Below the pieces are notes generated by a model. It saw only the letters and a program-made list of their open reading frames with translations, had not been told where the DNA came from and did no database searches. A program made the translations under genes and the position numbers. A stretch of DNA of 49,582 bases from Planctomycetota bacterium. Its GTDB lineage: Bacteria; Planctomycetota; Planctomycetia; Pirellulales; Pirellulaceae. The stretch is from positions 1 to 49,582 of the forward strand of contig JAFLCP010000048.1 in assembly GCA_017303505.1 (NCBI GenBank), in the 5' to 3' direction. Shown piece after piece: positions 1 to 9,230 of the stretch (its first letter is position 1; the number at the start of each line of letters is the position of its first letter).

Positions 1-1
1 C

Positions 2-643
2 GAATATCGCCTCTTGATTGATCCGTTTTTGGACCAAAACCCGAGTGCGAAATGCAAGGCGGCAGATATCAACGCGACCCATATTTTGGTTTCCCATGGG
101 CACTTTGATCATGTTGCCGATGCAGCCGCGATCGCAAACCGTTGCGATGCCGAGATCATTAGCAATTATGAAATTGCGACTTGGTTCCAAGAAAAACACC
201 AAGTCAAACGCGCGATTGGTATGAACTTGGGAGGAGCTGTAAAACTTCCCTTTGGTGTCGTCAAACAAACGATCGCTTGGCATAGTTCGGTTTTGCCGGA
301 CGGAACTTATGGTGGTAACCCCAGCGGCTTTCTGGTGAAGCTTTCCAGCGGTATGAATATCTACTACGCTGGCGACACAGCTTTATTTTCCGATATGGGA
401 ATGCTGGCCCGCGAGAAAGTCGACGTCGCCATCCTGCCTATCGGCGATTTGTTCACGATGGGACCGGACGATTCGGCTGAAGCCACCGCGCTGATTCAAC
501 CGCGATATGTGCTTCCCACGCATTTCAATACTTGGCCGCCGATCCAGCAAGATCCAGCGGCTTGGAGCGATTTGATTCGCAATCGCACGACAGCGGTTCC
601 CTTAACACCGCAAGTTGGCGAAGCCATTACATTGTCTCGCTAA
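2..643 (+). CDS. UPF0173-type metal-dependent hydrolase (5' end outside window)
   Basis: Metallo-beta-lactamase-fold hydrolase of the UPF0173 family. The metal-binding motif HGHFDH is visible near the start, followed by a later AGDT motif and a C-terminal PTHFNTWP, which matches the metal-ligand pattern of this family. The reading frame is open from base 2 (EYRLLIDPFLDQNP). Family members usually begin about 15-20 residues before this point, so the true start lies upstream of the window and the TTG at 14 is not the start. No signal peptide can be assessed, and the family is normally cytoplasmic. The physiological substrate is unknown for the family. It ends 16 bases before the stop of the convergent Rieske gene. 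Confidence 0.85.
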   Translation, partial: EYRLLIDPFLDQNPSAKCKAADINATHILVSHGHFDHVADAAAIANRCDAEIISNYEIATWFQEKHQVKRAIGMNLGGAVKLPFGVVKQTIAWHSSVLPDGTYGGNPSGFLVKLSSGMNIYYAGDTALFSDMGMLAREKVDVAILPIGDLFTMGPDDSAEATALIQPRYVLPTHFNTWPPIQQDPAAWSDLIRNRTTAVPLTPQVGEAITLSR

Positions 644-659
644 GCGATAGTGGATAACG

Positions 660-1001
660 TTAAGTTGTGGTATCGCGTTTTTGCGGCTTCACTTGAATCT
701 CATCACCCACAACTCGCACTTCGAAACTATCAACGCGAATTTTGGGATTACCCAACCAACTTCCATCGCGTATGGAGAAACGCCAAGCGTGCCACGGACA
801 GGCCACTGCCCCATCTTCCATATAGCCACCCGCTAACGAAGCCCCCATGTGCGGACAAAAATCATCGATAGCGAAATAGGTTCCACTATCATTGAAGACG
901 GCGATCATTCGATTGCCCACGGTGAATGCTTGCCCTTGGCCTTCCGGAATCTCTCCCACTCGCGCGACGGTAACGAACTCGGAAACAGCATCGCTCGACA
1001 A
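660..1001 (-). CDS. Small Rieske [2Fe-2S] ferredoxin-like protein
   Basis: A stand-alone Rieske domain of about 113 residues. Cluster ligands are visible as C49-P-H51 and C68-P-W-H71. The size and layout resemble NirD-like or dioxygenase-type Rieske ferredoxins, which carry electrons to a partner enzyme; no partner oxygenase or reductase is next to it. I chose a TTG start at 1001 because GAGGAG lies 7 bases upstream. The frame stays open to 1286, but the extra residues have no Rieske character. It lacks a signal peptide, so it is probably cytoplasmic. It is convergent with the UPF0173 gene and divergent from the kinase gene. The specific redox partner cannot be named from sequence. Confidence 0.8.
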   Translation of the reverse strand: MSSDAVSEFVTVARVGEIPEGQGQAFTVGNRMIAVFNDSGTYFAIDDFCPHMGASLAGGYMEDGAVACPWHAWRFSIRDGSWLGNPKIRVDSFEVRVVGDEIQVKPQKRDTTT

Positions 1002-1358
1002 TGTAAGACTCCTCACCAAAAATCGTTGATTCAGTAGACTTTGTCGATTATGCCAGAAAATCGCATTTTGATGAAGATAGTGAGTTAGACACCTTAGCGA
1101 CCACGAGTCGTTACTGATCACAGCGTCCCTAAAGCGAAACCCGGGTGGCGGCAATTTATGCCCTTTAATCGTTACCCAAATGGAGCTATCCCCCGCTGAT
1201 TCGGGATACAAAAGATTGACCCAACCGCTACAGCTTAATACGCTTAATGATCCAGGGAGACTTTGCAAGGGAAGTGCAGCATCCATCTTGCATGGAATTC
1301 GAACGGCTTCGAATCAACCAACCTGGCGATTCTTTTCTCCATTCAGGCCTCGCATTCA
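1002..1358. other. Divergent intergenic region between Rieske and kinase genes
   Basis: About 357 bases with no convincing gene. Open frames extending into it from both sides lack coding character. It must hold the promoters for both flanking genes. One candidate for the kinase direction is listed separately. No repeat or RNA gene is seen. Confidence 0.5.
1216..1244 (+). promoter_or_regulatory. Candidate sigma70-type promoter for the kinase gene
   Basis: TTGACC at 1216-1221 and TACGCT at 1239-1244, separated by 17 bases. The -35 matches at 5 of 6 positions but the -10 only at 3 of 6. It lies about 115 bases upstream of the chosen kinase start. This is a pattern match only. Confidence 0.3.
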
Positions 1359-4232
1359 ATGACCGATCCATCGACGCCACAAAAATCTCTAACGGCGACA
1401 GATTTGCATCTGCCTGCTGATGTGGTTGCCGACAAGACGGTCATTTCATCCCAGCCCAACTCACCCCAAGAACGAGATGAACTTTTTCGTTCGGTTACGA
1501 TCGCTGAAGTTGCTCGAGTTTTAGAAGGCCGTACACTCGACCACTTTGTACTGGAGCGATTGATTGGTGGCGGTGGAATGGGGGCGGTATTTCGCGGCCG
1601 CGATACTCGATTGGATCGAACCATCGCTATCAAGGTGGTTCCCAGTCAGCGGCGTGACGCAGACGCCCTGCGACGCTTTCGCTCCGAGGCACAAGCAGCG
1701 GCTCGCTTAGACCATCCCAACATCGCTCGCGTCTATTATGTGGGCGAAGCCGAAGCGTGGAACTACATTGTCTTCGAGTATATCGACGGCATCAATATCC
1801 GCGACCTCATCGATCGTGAAGGACCACTCTCTGTCGATGATGCAGTGTACTACACACGACAAGTCGCTGAAGCGTTGCAACATGCCCATGAACGCGATGT
1901 GGTTCATCGCGACATCAAACCATCGAACCTACTGGTCACCGCCAATGGTCACGTTAAATTGGTGGACATGGGCTTGGCCCGCTCGACAAGCCAAGATCGG
2001 TCCTCAGCAGACCTGACTGCCAGTGGCGTGACGTTAGGCACGTTCGACTACATATCACCCGAACAAGCTCGAGACCCTCGCGATGCTGATGTTCGCAGCG
2101 ACTTGTACTCACTGGGGTGCACGTTGTATTTCATGCTGACAGGCGAACCACCGTTTCCAGATGGTACCGCATTACAAAAGTTGCTGAGCCATGGCAGTCA
2201 ACCGCCACCAGACCCCAGACGTTTCCGTCCAGAATTGGGCGATGAACTGATCGCCATCATCATGAAATTGATGGCTAAGAAGCCCGCGGATCGTTATCAA
2301 AAACCAACCGAACTTGTCGGTGACCTGATATTGCTGGCGAACCTCGAGCATCTTCCCAAAAGCCGTATGCCCGGCTCCATGACCATCACTCCCACGATTG
2401 CTCAACGATCGCTGATCGAGACCCATTTACCATGGCTCCTATCAGCAGCAGTGTTGGTAGTAAGCACATTGTGGATCCAAAATATGGAGAGTTGGTCTGC
2501 CAGTTATACACTGCCCCAGCCGCGCATCCCTGCTTTGGAAGAAGTCTCTTTACCGCCAGATACCATTGGCACCGGGAACGAGTCCACAACGCTCAACGAC
2601 GACAGTTCTAATTCGGGAATCAATCCTACAAACTCGCCGCGCGGTAGCGAATCTTCACCAGACTCTGAGTTAGCATCCACAGCGACCTCTTCATCCACCC
2701 CGCGTCGCGATGTTATGCCTAGCGATCCGGGGCTTGGTTCGTCCAATCCGAATGGTCCCAACAGCTCTACAAACACCACAGCCAACGTACCGACCACTCC
2801 CGTCACAGCACCACCGAAACCGGGTGATAATTCAACGCCAATCAAGATGGTGGACGAACGCTACGGTCCTGGTCCAAGCAATAGCAAATCGACGGTGACC
2901 AACAAAACACTTTCGCCAACAACTCCACCTCCTATCGGGGCGACGGTTCCGTTGGACAGCAGTTCAAAATTGAAGAGCGTTGATGCGTTGGTTGTAGCCG
3001 ATGATCCTTTAACTCCTTTGCAACCGAATCAGATTCGAGTGAACTCGCTCCAAGAAGCGCTGCAACAAGCCAAAGACTTTCCGGACATCAAGCGGATTCA
3101 ATTGGCAACGTCTTCCGTAAAATTGGCGGGGATCTCTATTCCTCGCAGCGGCCTTAGTATTGAAGCAGCAGAAGGCTTTACTCCTATACTCAGCTACACC
3201 GTGGAATCACCCTCGGTGACGGCCAGCAATGCGGAAGTAGAGTCAGCTGCAGCTATTTTGATTGGCCATCATCAAGTCGTCTTCCGTGGGATTGAATTTC
3301 GCCTCACCTCGGTCGACAGTATGCGTCGTGGCGTGCTGTTTCGAGTCTCCTCGCGGGCCAACCTAACTCTCGAACAATGTGTCGTCACACTCAATGATCC
3401 GCTGCAACGAAATCTGTTGTCCGGTGTTGAAGTTCTAGCAGAAGTCAATGCGGCCGCAGCGTTCAACAATGGTGCGGCTGTGAGCTCCACTGCCGATGGA
3501 ACGACCATCGATCCTGTGACAGGCTTGGTCACACCTGGCAGTACTCGCGAAGCAGATCCTTTGCAGCTTCGTGCCGAGGATGTGATTATTCGCGGAGAGG
3601 GAGATTGGCTGTCGATGCCTGACAGCCAACGCGCCGAGTTCCGCTTCGATAACGGTTTGATCGCCATCAGCGGTAGACTATTAAATCTAGGTGGTAGTAG
3701 TCGGCGTGAAGCTCGCCCTATGACACTTCGTCTCTTCATGGATCGAGTGACATGTGTTGCACGCAATGGCTTAGCCTCCATCGATGTGCCATCAAGCCAA
3801 CAGCAACCGATATGTTTGGTACGTCAAGCCAATGCCTGTTCGTTTGCCGTCGGACCATCCATTCCATTAGTTCGATATTCACAAAAAGAAGCGTCAACTT
3901 GGCCAGCTGCAGAACTCCTTCAGTTGCGTGGCGAAGACAATGCCTACGATGCAACGGTAGAGTGGGTTTGCGAAATGGTTGTGGCTGGAAAAACGGCACA
4001 ACGCTACTCACTCGGCAACGCGACCAGCGATTGGTTCCAAGACCGAGCTTTGGAGACAAGTGTCCGGTGGGTAAATCCATTGGTTTCAACGGTTCCACTC
4101 AGCAAACAAACCCCAGATAATTTCCTGCAGCGTGGTACGATGTTCATTCCCGGTTTCCAAATTTCACGCCTTCCACGGCTGACCGCGACTGGCCCATCCT
4201 CGACCGCTGGCACAACATCTTCGCCCCAGTAA
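1359..4232 (+). CDS. Hanks-type serine/threonine protein kinase with extracytoplasmic beta-helix-like tail
   Basis: A membrane-anchored Ser/Thr kinase of 957 residues. The kinase domain covers about residues 60-330. It has a glycine-rich loop (GGGGMGAVFRG), catalytic lysine K92 in AIKVV, E110 as the helix-C glutamate, the catalytic loop HRDIKPSN at 183-190, DMG (D203) in place of DFG, and SPEQ at 233-236. All residues needed for catalysis are present. One membrane helix follows at about 356-373. A Ser/Thr/Pro/Asn-rich linker runs to about residue 540. The remaining 400 residues read like a right-handed parallel beta-helix (pectate-lyase-like), a fold that in other proteins binds carbohydrate or protein. 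I chose ATG 1359 because the frame upstream to 1263 lacks kinase-like sequence. The gene stands alone, divergent from the Rieske gene. The substrate is unknown. Confidence 0.9.
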   Translation: MTDPSTPQKSLTATDLHLPADVVADKTVISSQPNSPQERDELFRSVTIAEVARVLEGRTLDHFVLERLIGGGGMGAVFRGRDTRLDRTIAIKVVPSQRRDADALRRFRSEAQAAARLDHPNIARVYYVGEAEAWNYIVFEYIDGINIRDLIDREGPLSVDDAVYYTRQVAEALQHAHERDVVHRDIKPSNLLVTANGHVKLVDMGLARSTSQDRSSADLTASGVTLGTFDYISPEQARDPRDADVRSDLYSLGCTLYFMLTGEPPFPDGTALQKLLSHGSQPPPDPRRFRPELGDELIAIIMKLMAKKPADRYQKPTELVGDLILLANLEHLPKSRMPGSMTITPTIAQRSLIETHLPWLLSAAVLVVSTLWIQNMESWSASYTLPQPRIPALEEVSLPPDTIGTGNESTTLNDDSSNSGINPTNSPRGSESSPDSELASTATSSSTPRRDVMPSDPGLGSSNPNGPNSSTNTTANVPTTPVTAPPKPGDNSTPIKMVDERYGPGPSNSKSTVTNKTLSPTTPPPIGATVPLDSSSKLKSVDALVVADDPLTPLQPNQIRVNSLQEALQQAKDFPDIKRIQLATSSVKLAGISIPRSGLSIEAAEGFTPILSYTVESPSVTASNAEVESAAAILIGHHQVVFRGIEFRLTSVDSMRRGVLFRVSSRANLTLEQCVVTLNDPLQRNLLSGVEVLAEVNAAAAFNNGAAVSSTADGTTIDPVTGLVTPGSTREADPLQLRAEDVIIRGEGDWLSMPDSQRAEFRFDNGLIAISGRLLNLGGSSRREARPMTLRLFMDRVTCVARNGLASIDVPSSQQQPICLVRQANACSFAVGPSIPLVRYSQKEASTWPAAELLQLRGEDNAYDATVEWVCEMVVAGKTAQRYSLGNATSDWFQDRALETSVRWVNPLVSTVPLSKQTPDNFLQRGTMFIPGFQISRLPRLTATGPSSTAGTTSSPQ

Positions 4233-4505
4233 TGAGCAAATCGCCCACAACACACCCATAAGAAGTACCTCGCCGTAAGTAAGTCGCGTTTTTTGATCCC
4301 TAATTTGCAGGGAAATCGATTGGGTGTGCAATATTCTGATTTTGCGAATTTCACTGCTGCGAATCGTACAGCTATTGATTTCGTATAGAGACAAGCGATT
4401 ATTGGAAGAGTCTGCTCGGACACATCGGTCCGGTTCGACACCCTCAGAGCCTGCTTTTAAGGTGCGTTGAGCACGGCTCGAAGTTGTACCTACACTGGAG
4501 TTTGA

Positions 4506-4910
4506 ATGATGAAGCGGTTGGTTGCGGTCGCGCTGGTAGCAGTTGTGTTTGTTGGCGGTGCTACGCCAGCTTTTGCGATCAAGGGATTTAATGATCAGTT
4601 CAAACTTACCTACACCGAAGGTGATGGTAAGGCTGAGTTCAAGAAATTGGTTGAAGAAGCCAAGTGCAATGTTTGCCACGTTCAAGGCGAAAACAAGAAG
4701 GTCAAGAACGAGTTCGGCGAAGCGTTCAAAGGCTTACTGAAGAAAGATGACTTCCCAGCCAAGCGTTTCAAGGACGAGCCTGAAAAGTGCAAGGAAGAAA
4801 TCGAAGCTGCCTTCAAGAAGGTAGAAGAAATGAAGGCCAAAGATGGCAAGACTTTCGGTGAAAAGATCAAGGCTGGTGTACTACCAGGCGGCGATAAAGA
4901 CGGCAAGTAG
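4506..4910 (+). CDS. Small secreted c-type cytochrome-like protein, Lys/Glu-rich
   Basis: A 134-residue exported protein with a clear signal peptide (cleavage after TPAFA, about residue 24) and one haem c attachment motif, CNVCH, at 54-58. The rest is rich in Lys, Glu and Phe and probably helical. A third cysteine lies near residue 95. A distal haem ligand cannot be assigned with certainty. The ATG has GGAG 8 bases upstream; a second ATG directly follows, so the start could be 4509. Lysine is encoded almost always by AAG, unlike many neighbours, which suggests high expression. A strong terminator follows directly, so the gene is probably transcribed alone. It likely acts as a periplasmic electron carrier, but no partner is adjacent. 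Confidence 0.75.
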   Translation: MMKRLVAVALVAVVFVGGATPAFAIKGFNDQFKLTYTEGDGKAEFKKLVEEAKCNVCHVQGENKKVKNEFGEAFKGLLKKDDFPAKRFKDEPEKCKEEIEAAFKKVEEMKAKDGKTFGEKIKAGVLPGGDKDGK

Positions 4911-4938
4911 TCGTTGAAATCGAGTGAAAAGAGACCAC

Positions 4939-4984
4939 AAAAGCTGCTCGACAGGCGTGATGGCTAGGCGAGCAGCTTTTTTTC
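4939..4984 (+). terminator. Intrinsic terminator after the cytochrome-like gene
   Basis: A 12-base-pair perfect stem (4939-4950 with 4969-4980) encloses an 18-base loop. Its descending arm runs into a T-rich tract (TTTTTTT, then CGTTTT). It lies 29 bases after the stop codon. This is the strongest terminator in the window. Confidence 0.85.
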
Positions 4985-5090
4985 GTTTTATGATAGTGTG
5001 AGTATAGGTTTCGGCCCTTCTCCAACCTTGTAACTCACCCAGTTTACGATTCCCCTACAATACTCAGCGTTACTCATCTGGAGCTTTGCG

Positions 5091-5723
5091 ATGAAATTGA
5101 CTTGGTTGTTATCCTGCGTCTCGGTTGTCTTGATGTCGATATCGACTTCGGTTTGTGCGGAAGATGGTGGCTGGACCAATCTGTTCGACGGCAAAACCAT
5201 GACGGGCTGGAAGGTCAACGAAAGTCCAGACAGTTGGAAGGTTGAAGATGGCGCATTGGTTTGCCATGGCCCGCGAAGCCACCTTTTTTATGTAGGTAAT
5301 GACAAACCGTTTAAGAATTTTCATTTCAGCGCCGAAGTGAAAACAACGCCAGGTAGCAACTCGGGCATTTACTTCCATACTCGATATCAAGAATCGGGTT
5401 GGCCAAAGTATGGTTATGAATGCCAAGTTAATATCACACAGAGCGATCCCAAGAAATCGGGCGGTATCTACGCAACCTTAGACGTTGCCAAACCACCAGC
5501 CAAAGATAACGAATGGTATACCCAAGAAATCATTGTCGAAGGTCGACATGTCATCACCAAAATCAATGGTGAAGTCACTGCGGATTACCTGGAACCAGAA
5601 GGAAAACCGGCATTTTCGACAGACTTTGAACGACGATTGGGTGAAGGAACCTTTGCTCTTCAAGCTCATGATCCAGACAGCAAAGTTTACTTCCGCAACC
5701 TAAAGGTAAAGCGACTTCCGTAA
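5091..5723 (+). CDS. Secreted DUF1080 (3-keto-disaccharide hydrolase-like) protein
   Basis: A 210-residue exported protein. The signal peptide ends near STSVCA (about residue 23). The mature part begins with the DUF1080 hallmark WTNLFDGKTMTGWK and continues with the family's WKVEDGALVC, NSGIYF and GYECQVN-like stretches, ending in VYFRNLKVK. The family adopts a concanavalin-like/LamG fold. Some members hydrolyse 3-keto-glycosides, so a role in polysaccharide breakdown in the periplasm is plausible but inferred. The length is normal for a single-domain member. A separate transcript is likely because the cytochrome terminator precedes it. It lies 62 bases ahead of the next gene. Confidence 0.88.
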   Translation: MKLTWLLSCVSVVLMSISTSVCAEDGGWTNLFDGKTMTGWKVNESPDSWKVEDGALVCHGPRSHLFYVGNDKPFKNFHFSAEVKTTPGSNSGIYFHTRYQESGWPKYGYECQVNITQSDPKKSGGIYATLDVAKPPAKDNEWYTQEIIVEGRHVITKINGEVTADYLEPEGKPAFSTDFERRLGEGTFALQAHDPDSKVYFRNLKVKRLP

Positions 5724-5785
5724 CTTCAGATTCACCTCTTTAAGCGTGATGGCTCTTAACGGTTCCTAACCAGACTGTCCAACGG

Positions 5786-8185
5786 ATGATCCAATCCACT
5801 TGTCATTCTAGTTGTACTCATGCCAGGCAAGTTGCGACCACCTGTTTGTGGTCGCAACCACTCTGTTCGCGCTCGCAGGAACCATCGAGCCAAGCTCGAT
5901 CAACTTTGAAACATCACAATTTGGTGCTCTGGCTGTCTAGCCTTTTATGCACGTTCCTGCTTTCATCATCAGTCTGGTGTGCACAAGCTGAGACGTCGTC
6001 AGCCGACTCATCTCAAGACACTTCGAAAAAAACTCAAATCGAGGATTTGGGGTTATCGTTCGAAACGACGATTGGTTTGGGAGGAAAATGGAAGGTGGGT
6101 AGCCCCACGCTGGTCCGAATTGACTGCCTTCCAACCAAAGAACAGACAGGCTACATGTTCATAGAAGTTGTGGATGGGGATGGGGTTCCTGTTCGTTATT
6201 TCTATCCACAACACATTCACTTCCAAGCCAACGAAACGACAAACCTTGAGTGGGTCTTCCGAGCTGGACGTGGGGATGCTGAAGCCCACCTGTACTGGGT
6301 CGATTCGCCTCAAGAAATCAAAATAAGCCAAGAGCGACCAGCTGGACGAAAGTTGCTTTCTTTCTTCCCAGCTGAACTGTCACAACCCCTTCCATCAAAT
6401 CAGCCATGGATCGTCGAGATTGGTGACTTGAGACTTGGATTAGAAAAAGGTTTCGCCTCTCGCTCGTTTTTGCCGCGTTATTCGACGAGCACGATTTCCG
6501 ATGTGGCGGATCTCCCCAACGATCTTGCCGCGTATCAAGGGACGGACCTCATCGCACTGTGCACGTCGGATCTTTCCTTGGTTCAGGCAATCTCCGAAAA
6601 CAAACAACGCGCGATCACTGAGCATGTTCGTGGAGGTGGTCGCTTCTTTATCGCCCTTGGTAAGAACTCACTTGAAGTTGGAAAGCTGCCTTGGATTGCC
6701 GATCTGCTGCCGGGGCCAATTCGAACTGTTGTACCGAATGTAAATGCTTCCACCATTGAATCAATGATTGGAACCAGCAAGCAGCGGCTCGATGCACTGC
6801 CGATGCCCATTCTGCAATTAACGCGTGGAGTGAGTGATTTTTCGATCACCTTGCCCGATCGCCAACGCGTTCAAGTCATCTCTCGATCGGGAATGGGCCT
6901 TGGACAAGTGGTTACTTTTTCTGCTGACCTAAATCTTCCGCCGATTTCTGAATGGGAGGATCGGCCCGCATTGATTCAGCGTCTTCTTCAGAATCAATGG
7001 GTCGTTCAAGATCAAGAGCAGGGCGTCAATACTGCAGCCAGCAACTCGTATTTGGGTTACGACGACCTTTTTGGACAACTTCGCGCGAGCTTAGATGTTT
7101 TTCCCGAAGTCCAAAACATCTCGTTCAGTTATCTATCGGTATTGCTCATTTTGTTGTTGTTCATTCTGGGGCCCATCGAGTTTTATATCTGGATTCGCGG
7201 CATCAATCGATCAGGGTGGACTTGGCTTTCATTGGTAGTAGTCGTCGCTGTATCTAGCGGGTTGATCATTCGTCAATATGATCAATGGAAGCCGAAGCAA
7301 CCACTGGTACGTGGCGTCGAAGTTATCGATATCGATGGCCCAACTGGTTACCAACGCGGACGCGTGTGGTTCCACACCTACAATGCTTCACCTGCTCAAT
7401 TAAATGTTGTTGCCGACGTCAAAACCGTGGGACAAGGTGAAGTTCGTTCCAGTTTCGCAGATTGGCAGCCACTGCCAGGCCGAGGAATCGGTAGCCTTGA
7501 ATCGGGCATCCGCAGCCTTGAACCACTTCCGCCTTACATTGCTCGACTTAGCCCTTCTCTTATCAGCCCAGAAATGACTTCTGGCACTTCAAGTTTGTTT
7601 GATATTCCTTTTCCAGCCAGCGGAACCAAAAGTCTACGTGTCGATTGGACCGGGCAAAGTCAACCGCTTGATTTTGGTCGACTTCGTGAGATAGCTGGAT
7701 CGGGAATGCTCCAAGGCGAGTTCAAGAACAATTTGGATATCGAATTGCTCGATGGAATCATTCTTTACCATAATCTGGTTTATGTACTCCCTGCGAAAAT
7801 GAAGCCAGGTGAAAGCGAAAAATTCACCGTTCTCTCGACACCCAAAGATTTGGAACGTCGCTTAACTCGACGCGTTTCGCGAGATGGAAAGGACATCACC
7901 GCACCGTGGAATCCGGCAGATCGCAATGTCATCCCATTACTCATGGAAATGATTTTCTTCTACGAAGCCGCCGGCGGCGAAAAATATACCCAGCTACAAC
8001 ATCGCTTTGAGCCTTCGCTCGACATGAGCGATCTATTGAGTTTAGATCGAGCTATTCTGCTGGCGCGAGTTCGTCAGAGTGAAGCAGTCATAAAAGTTAC
8101 GGCACCTAATGGTGAAACAAGCTATCAACCCGAGTCGAGTACTTACATTCGCTGCCTCATACCAATCAGTCGCGCGAATCAGTAG
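5786..8185 (+). CDS. Large membrane protein, GldG-like/GATase-like, partner of ABC ATPase
   Basis: A 799-residue protein of uncertain function. A hydrophobic stretch at about 45-65 looks like a signal peptide or anchor behind an unusually long, Cys/Ser-rich N-terminus. The real start may therefore be further in, for example a TTG near residue 41. Residues of about 190-340 read as an alpha/beta GATase-like domain with the pattern VRGGGRFFIALG. Two membrane helices lie at about 445-465 and 477-492, the first containing the motif GPIEFYIWI. A further extracytoplasmic domain of about 300 residues follows. Many planctomycetes have similar proteins beside ABC ATPases, comparable to GldG. The ATPase follows directly downstream. 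No permease gene is present here. The function is inferred only from context. Confidence 0.65.
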   Translation: MIQSTCHSSCTHARQVATTCLWSQPLCSRSQEPSSQARSTLKHHNLVLWLSSLLCTFLLSSSVWCAQAETSSADSSQDTSKKTQIEDLGLSFETTIGLGGKWKVGSPTLVRIDCLPTKEQTGYMFIEVVDGDGVPVRYFYPQHIHFQANETTNLEWVFRAGRGDAEAHLYWVDSPQEIKISQERPAGRKLLSFFPAELSQPLPSNQPWIVEIGDLRLGLEKGFASRSFLPRYSTSTISDVADLPNDLAAYQGTDLIALCTSDLSLVQAISENKQRAITEHVRGGGRFFIALGKNSLEVGKLPWIADLLPGPIRTVVPNVNASTIESMIGTSKQRLDALPMPILQLTRGVSDFSITLPDRQRVQVISRSGMGLGQVVTFSADLNLPPISEWEDRPALIQRLLQNQWVVQDQEQGVNTAASNSYLGYDDLFGQLRASLDVFPEVQNISFSYLSVLLILLLFILGPIEFYIWIRGINRSGWTWLSLVVVVAVSSGLIIRQYDQWKPKQPLVRGVEVIDIDGPTGYQRGRVWFHTYNASPAQLNVVADVKTVGQGEVRSSFADWQPLPGRGIGSLESGIRSLEPLPPYIARLSPSLISPEMTSGTSSLFDIPFPASGTKSLRVDWTGQSQPLDFGRLREIAGSGMLQGEFKNNLDIELLDGIILYHNLVYVLPAKMKPGESEKFTVLSTPKDLERRLTRRVSRDGKDITAPWNPADRNVIPLLMEMIFFYEAAGGEKYTQLQHRFEPSLDMSDLLSLDRAILLARVRQSEAVIKVTAPNGETSYQPESSTYIRCLIPISRANQ

Positions 8186-8266
8186 CTACCTGCCAGCCTG
8201 AACCGTTTGCTACATTCCCCTAGTTTATTGAAGTTGCGAAGCGATCCTAAGAGAGCGAGTGAAAAC

Positions 8267-9205
8267 GTGATCCGAACAGTCAATCTGACCAAGAAGTACG
8301 GTGACATGTACGCGATTCGCGGTATCGATCTAGATCTCAAGAAGGGGGACTTGTTCGGCTTTATTGGGCCAAACGGTGCAGGCAAGACAACGACGATGCG
8401 AATCGTCGCCACGCTACTTACGCCAACTTATGGCGAAGCTTATGTATGCGACCATTCGATTTACACGAATCCGAAAGAGATCCGACGGCTTGTCGGTTTC
8501 ATGCCTGACTTTTTTGGTGTGTACGACGACATGACCGTTATCGAATATTTGGAGTTCTTTGCAGCTGCATACAAAATCAATGGTCCAGCTCGGCGAAAAC
8601 GCTGCGATGAAATGCTCGAAATTGTGGACCTTGATTTCAAACGTGATGCCTACGCCAACACACTGAGCCGCGGTCAAACGCAACGTTTGGGATTAGCCCG
8701 AGTGATGCTGCACGATCCGCAAGTCTTGCTGCTGGACGAACCGCTGTCCGGTCTCGACCCACGTGCTCGTATTGAAATGCGAGCCATGTTGCGCAAGCTC
8801 GGAGCCCTTGGCAAAACTATTGTTGTTTCAAGTCACATCCTTCCCGAACTCGCCGATGTCTGTAACAAAGTGGGCATCATTGATCGTGGACAGATGCAGG
8901 AATGTGCCACAGTCGATGAGATTCTCCGCAAAGTCCGCCCCCGCATCATCTTGCTCATCGAACCGGTCAATACTCAGTTAGTGCAAACCGTAGCTCGACA
9001 CTTGGAACAACATTCGTTGATCGATCAGGTCGAAACTCTACCCACAAAGATTCGCGTTACACTCAAAGAGAATGTCACCGACTACAGCGGGATTGCCGTT
9101 TCGCTACTGGAAGCTAAGTTACTATTCAAACATTTTGGCGAAGAAGAGATCAACCTTGAGTCGGCCTTTATGGCGTTGACCCGAGGTGTGGGAGCTAAGA
9201 TCTAA
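8267..9205 (+). CDS. ABC transporter ATP-binding protein (GldA/CcmA-like)
   Basis: The nucleotide-binding subunit of an ABC exporter. All motifs are intact: Walker A GPNGAGKT at 34-41, signature LSRGQ at 133-137, Walker B VLLLDE at 153-158, D-loop SGLDP and switch histidine H190. The roughly 100-residue C-terminal extension is typical of the GldA/NatA type. I chose GTG 8267 because it gives the usual family N-terminus (IRTVNLTKKYGD) and has purine-rich GAGAGCGAG upstream; the frame extends to a TTG at 8207. It follows the 799-residue membrane protein and probably forms an operon with it. The substrate is unknown. A dedicated permease is missing from the neighbourhood. Confidence 0.92.
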   Translation: MIRTVNLTKKYGDMYAIRGIDLDLKKGDLFGFIGPNGAGKTTTMRIVATLLTPTYGEAYVCDHSIYTNPKEIRRLVGFMPDFFGVYDDMTVIEYLEFFAAAYKINGPARRKRCDEMLEIVDLDFKRDAYANTLSRGQTQRLGLARVMLHDPQVLLLDEPLSGLDPRARIEMRAMLRKLGALGKTIVVSSHILPELADVCNKVGIIDRGQMQECATVDEILRKVRPRIILLIEPVNTQLVQTVARHLEQHSLIDQVETLPTKIRVTLKENVTDYSGIAVSLLEAKLLFKHFGEEEINLESAFMALTRGVGAKI

Positions 9206-9230
9206 ACTCACTTGGAATCTAGGGAATAAA

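Noticed and set aside
4410-4450. tRNA-like GGTTCGAC stretch
   Set aside because: No pairing T-arm, anticodon arm or acceptor stem can be built around it.
4004-4685. Minus-strand frames of 145 and 173 residues across the kinase end and cytochrome start
   Set aside because: They are opposite to well-supported genes and show no domain or start site.
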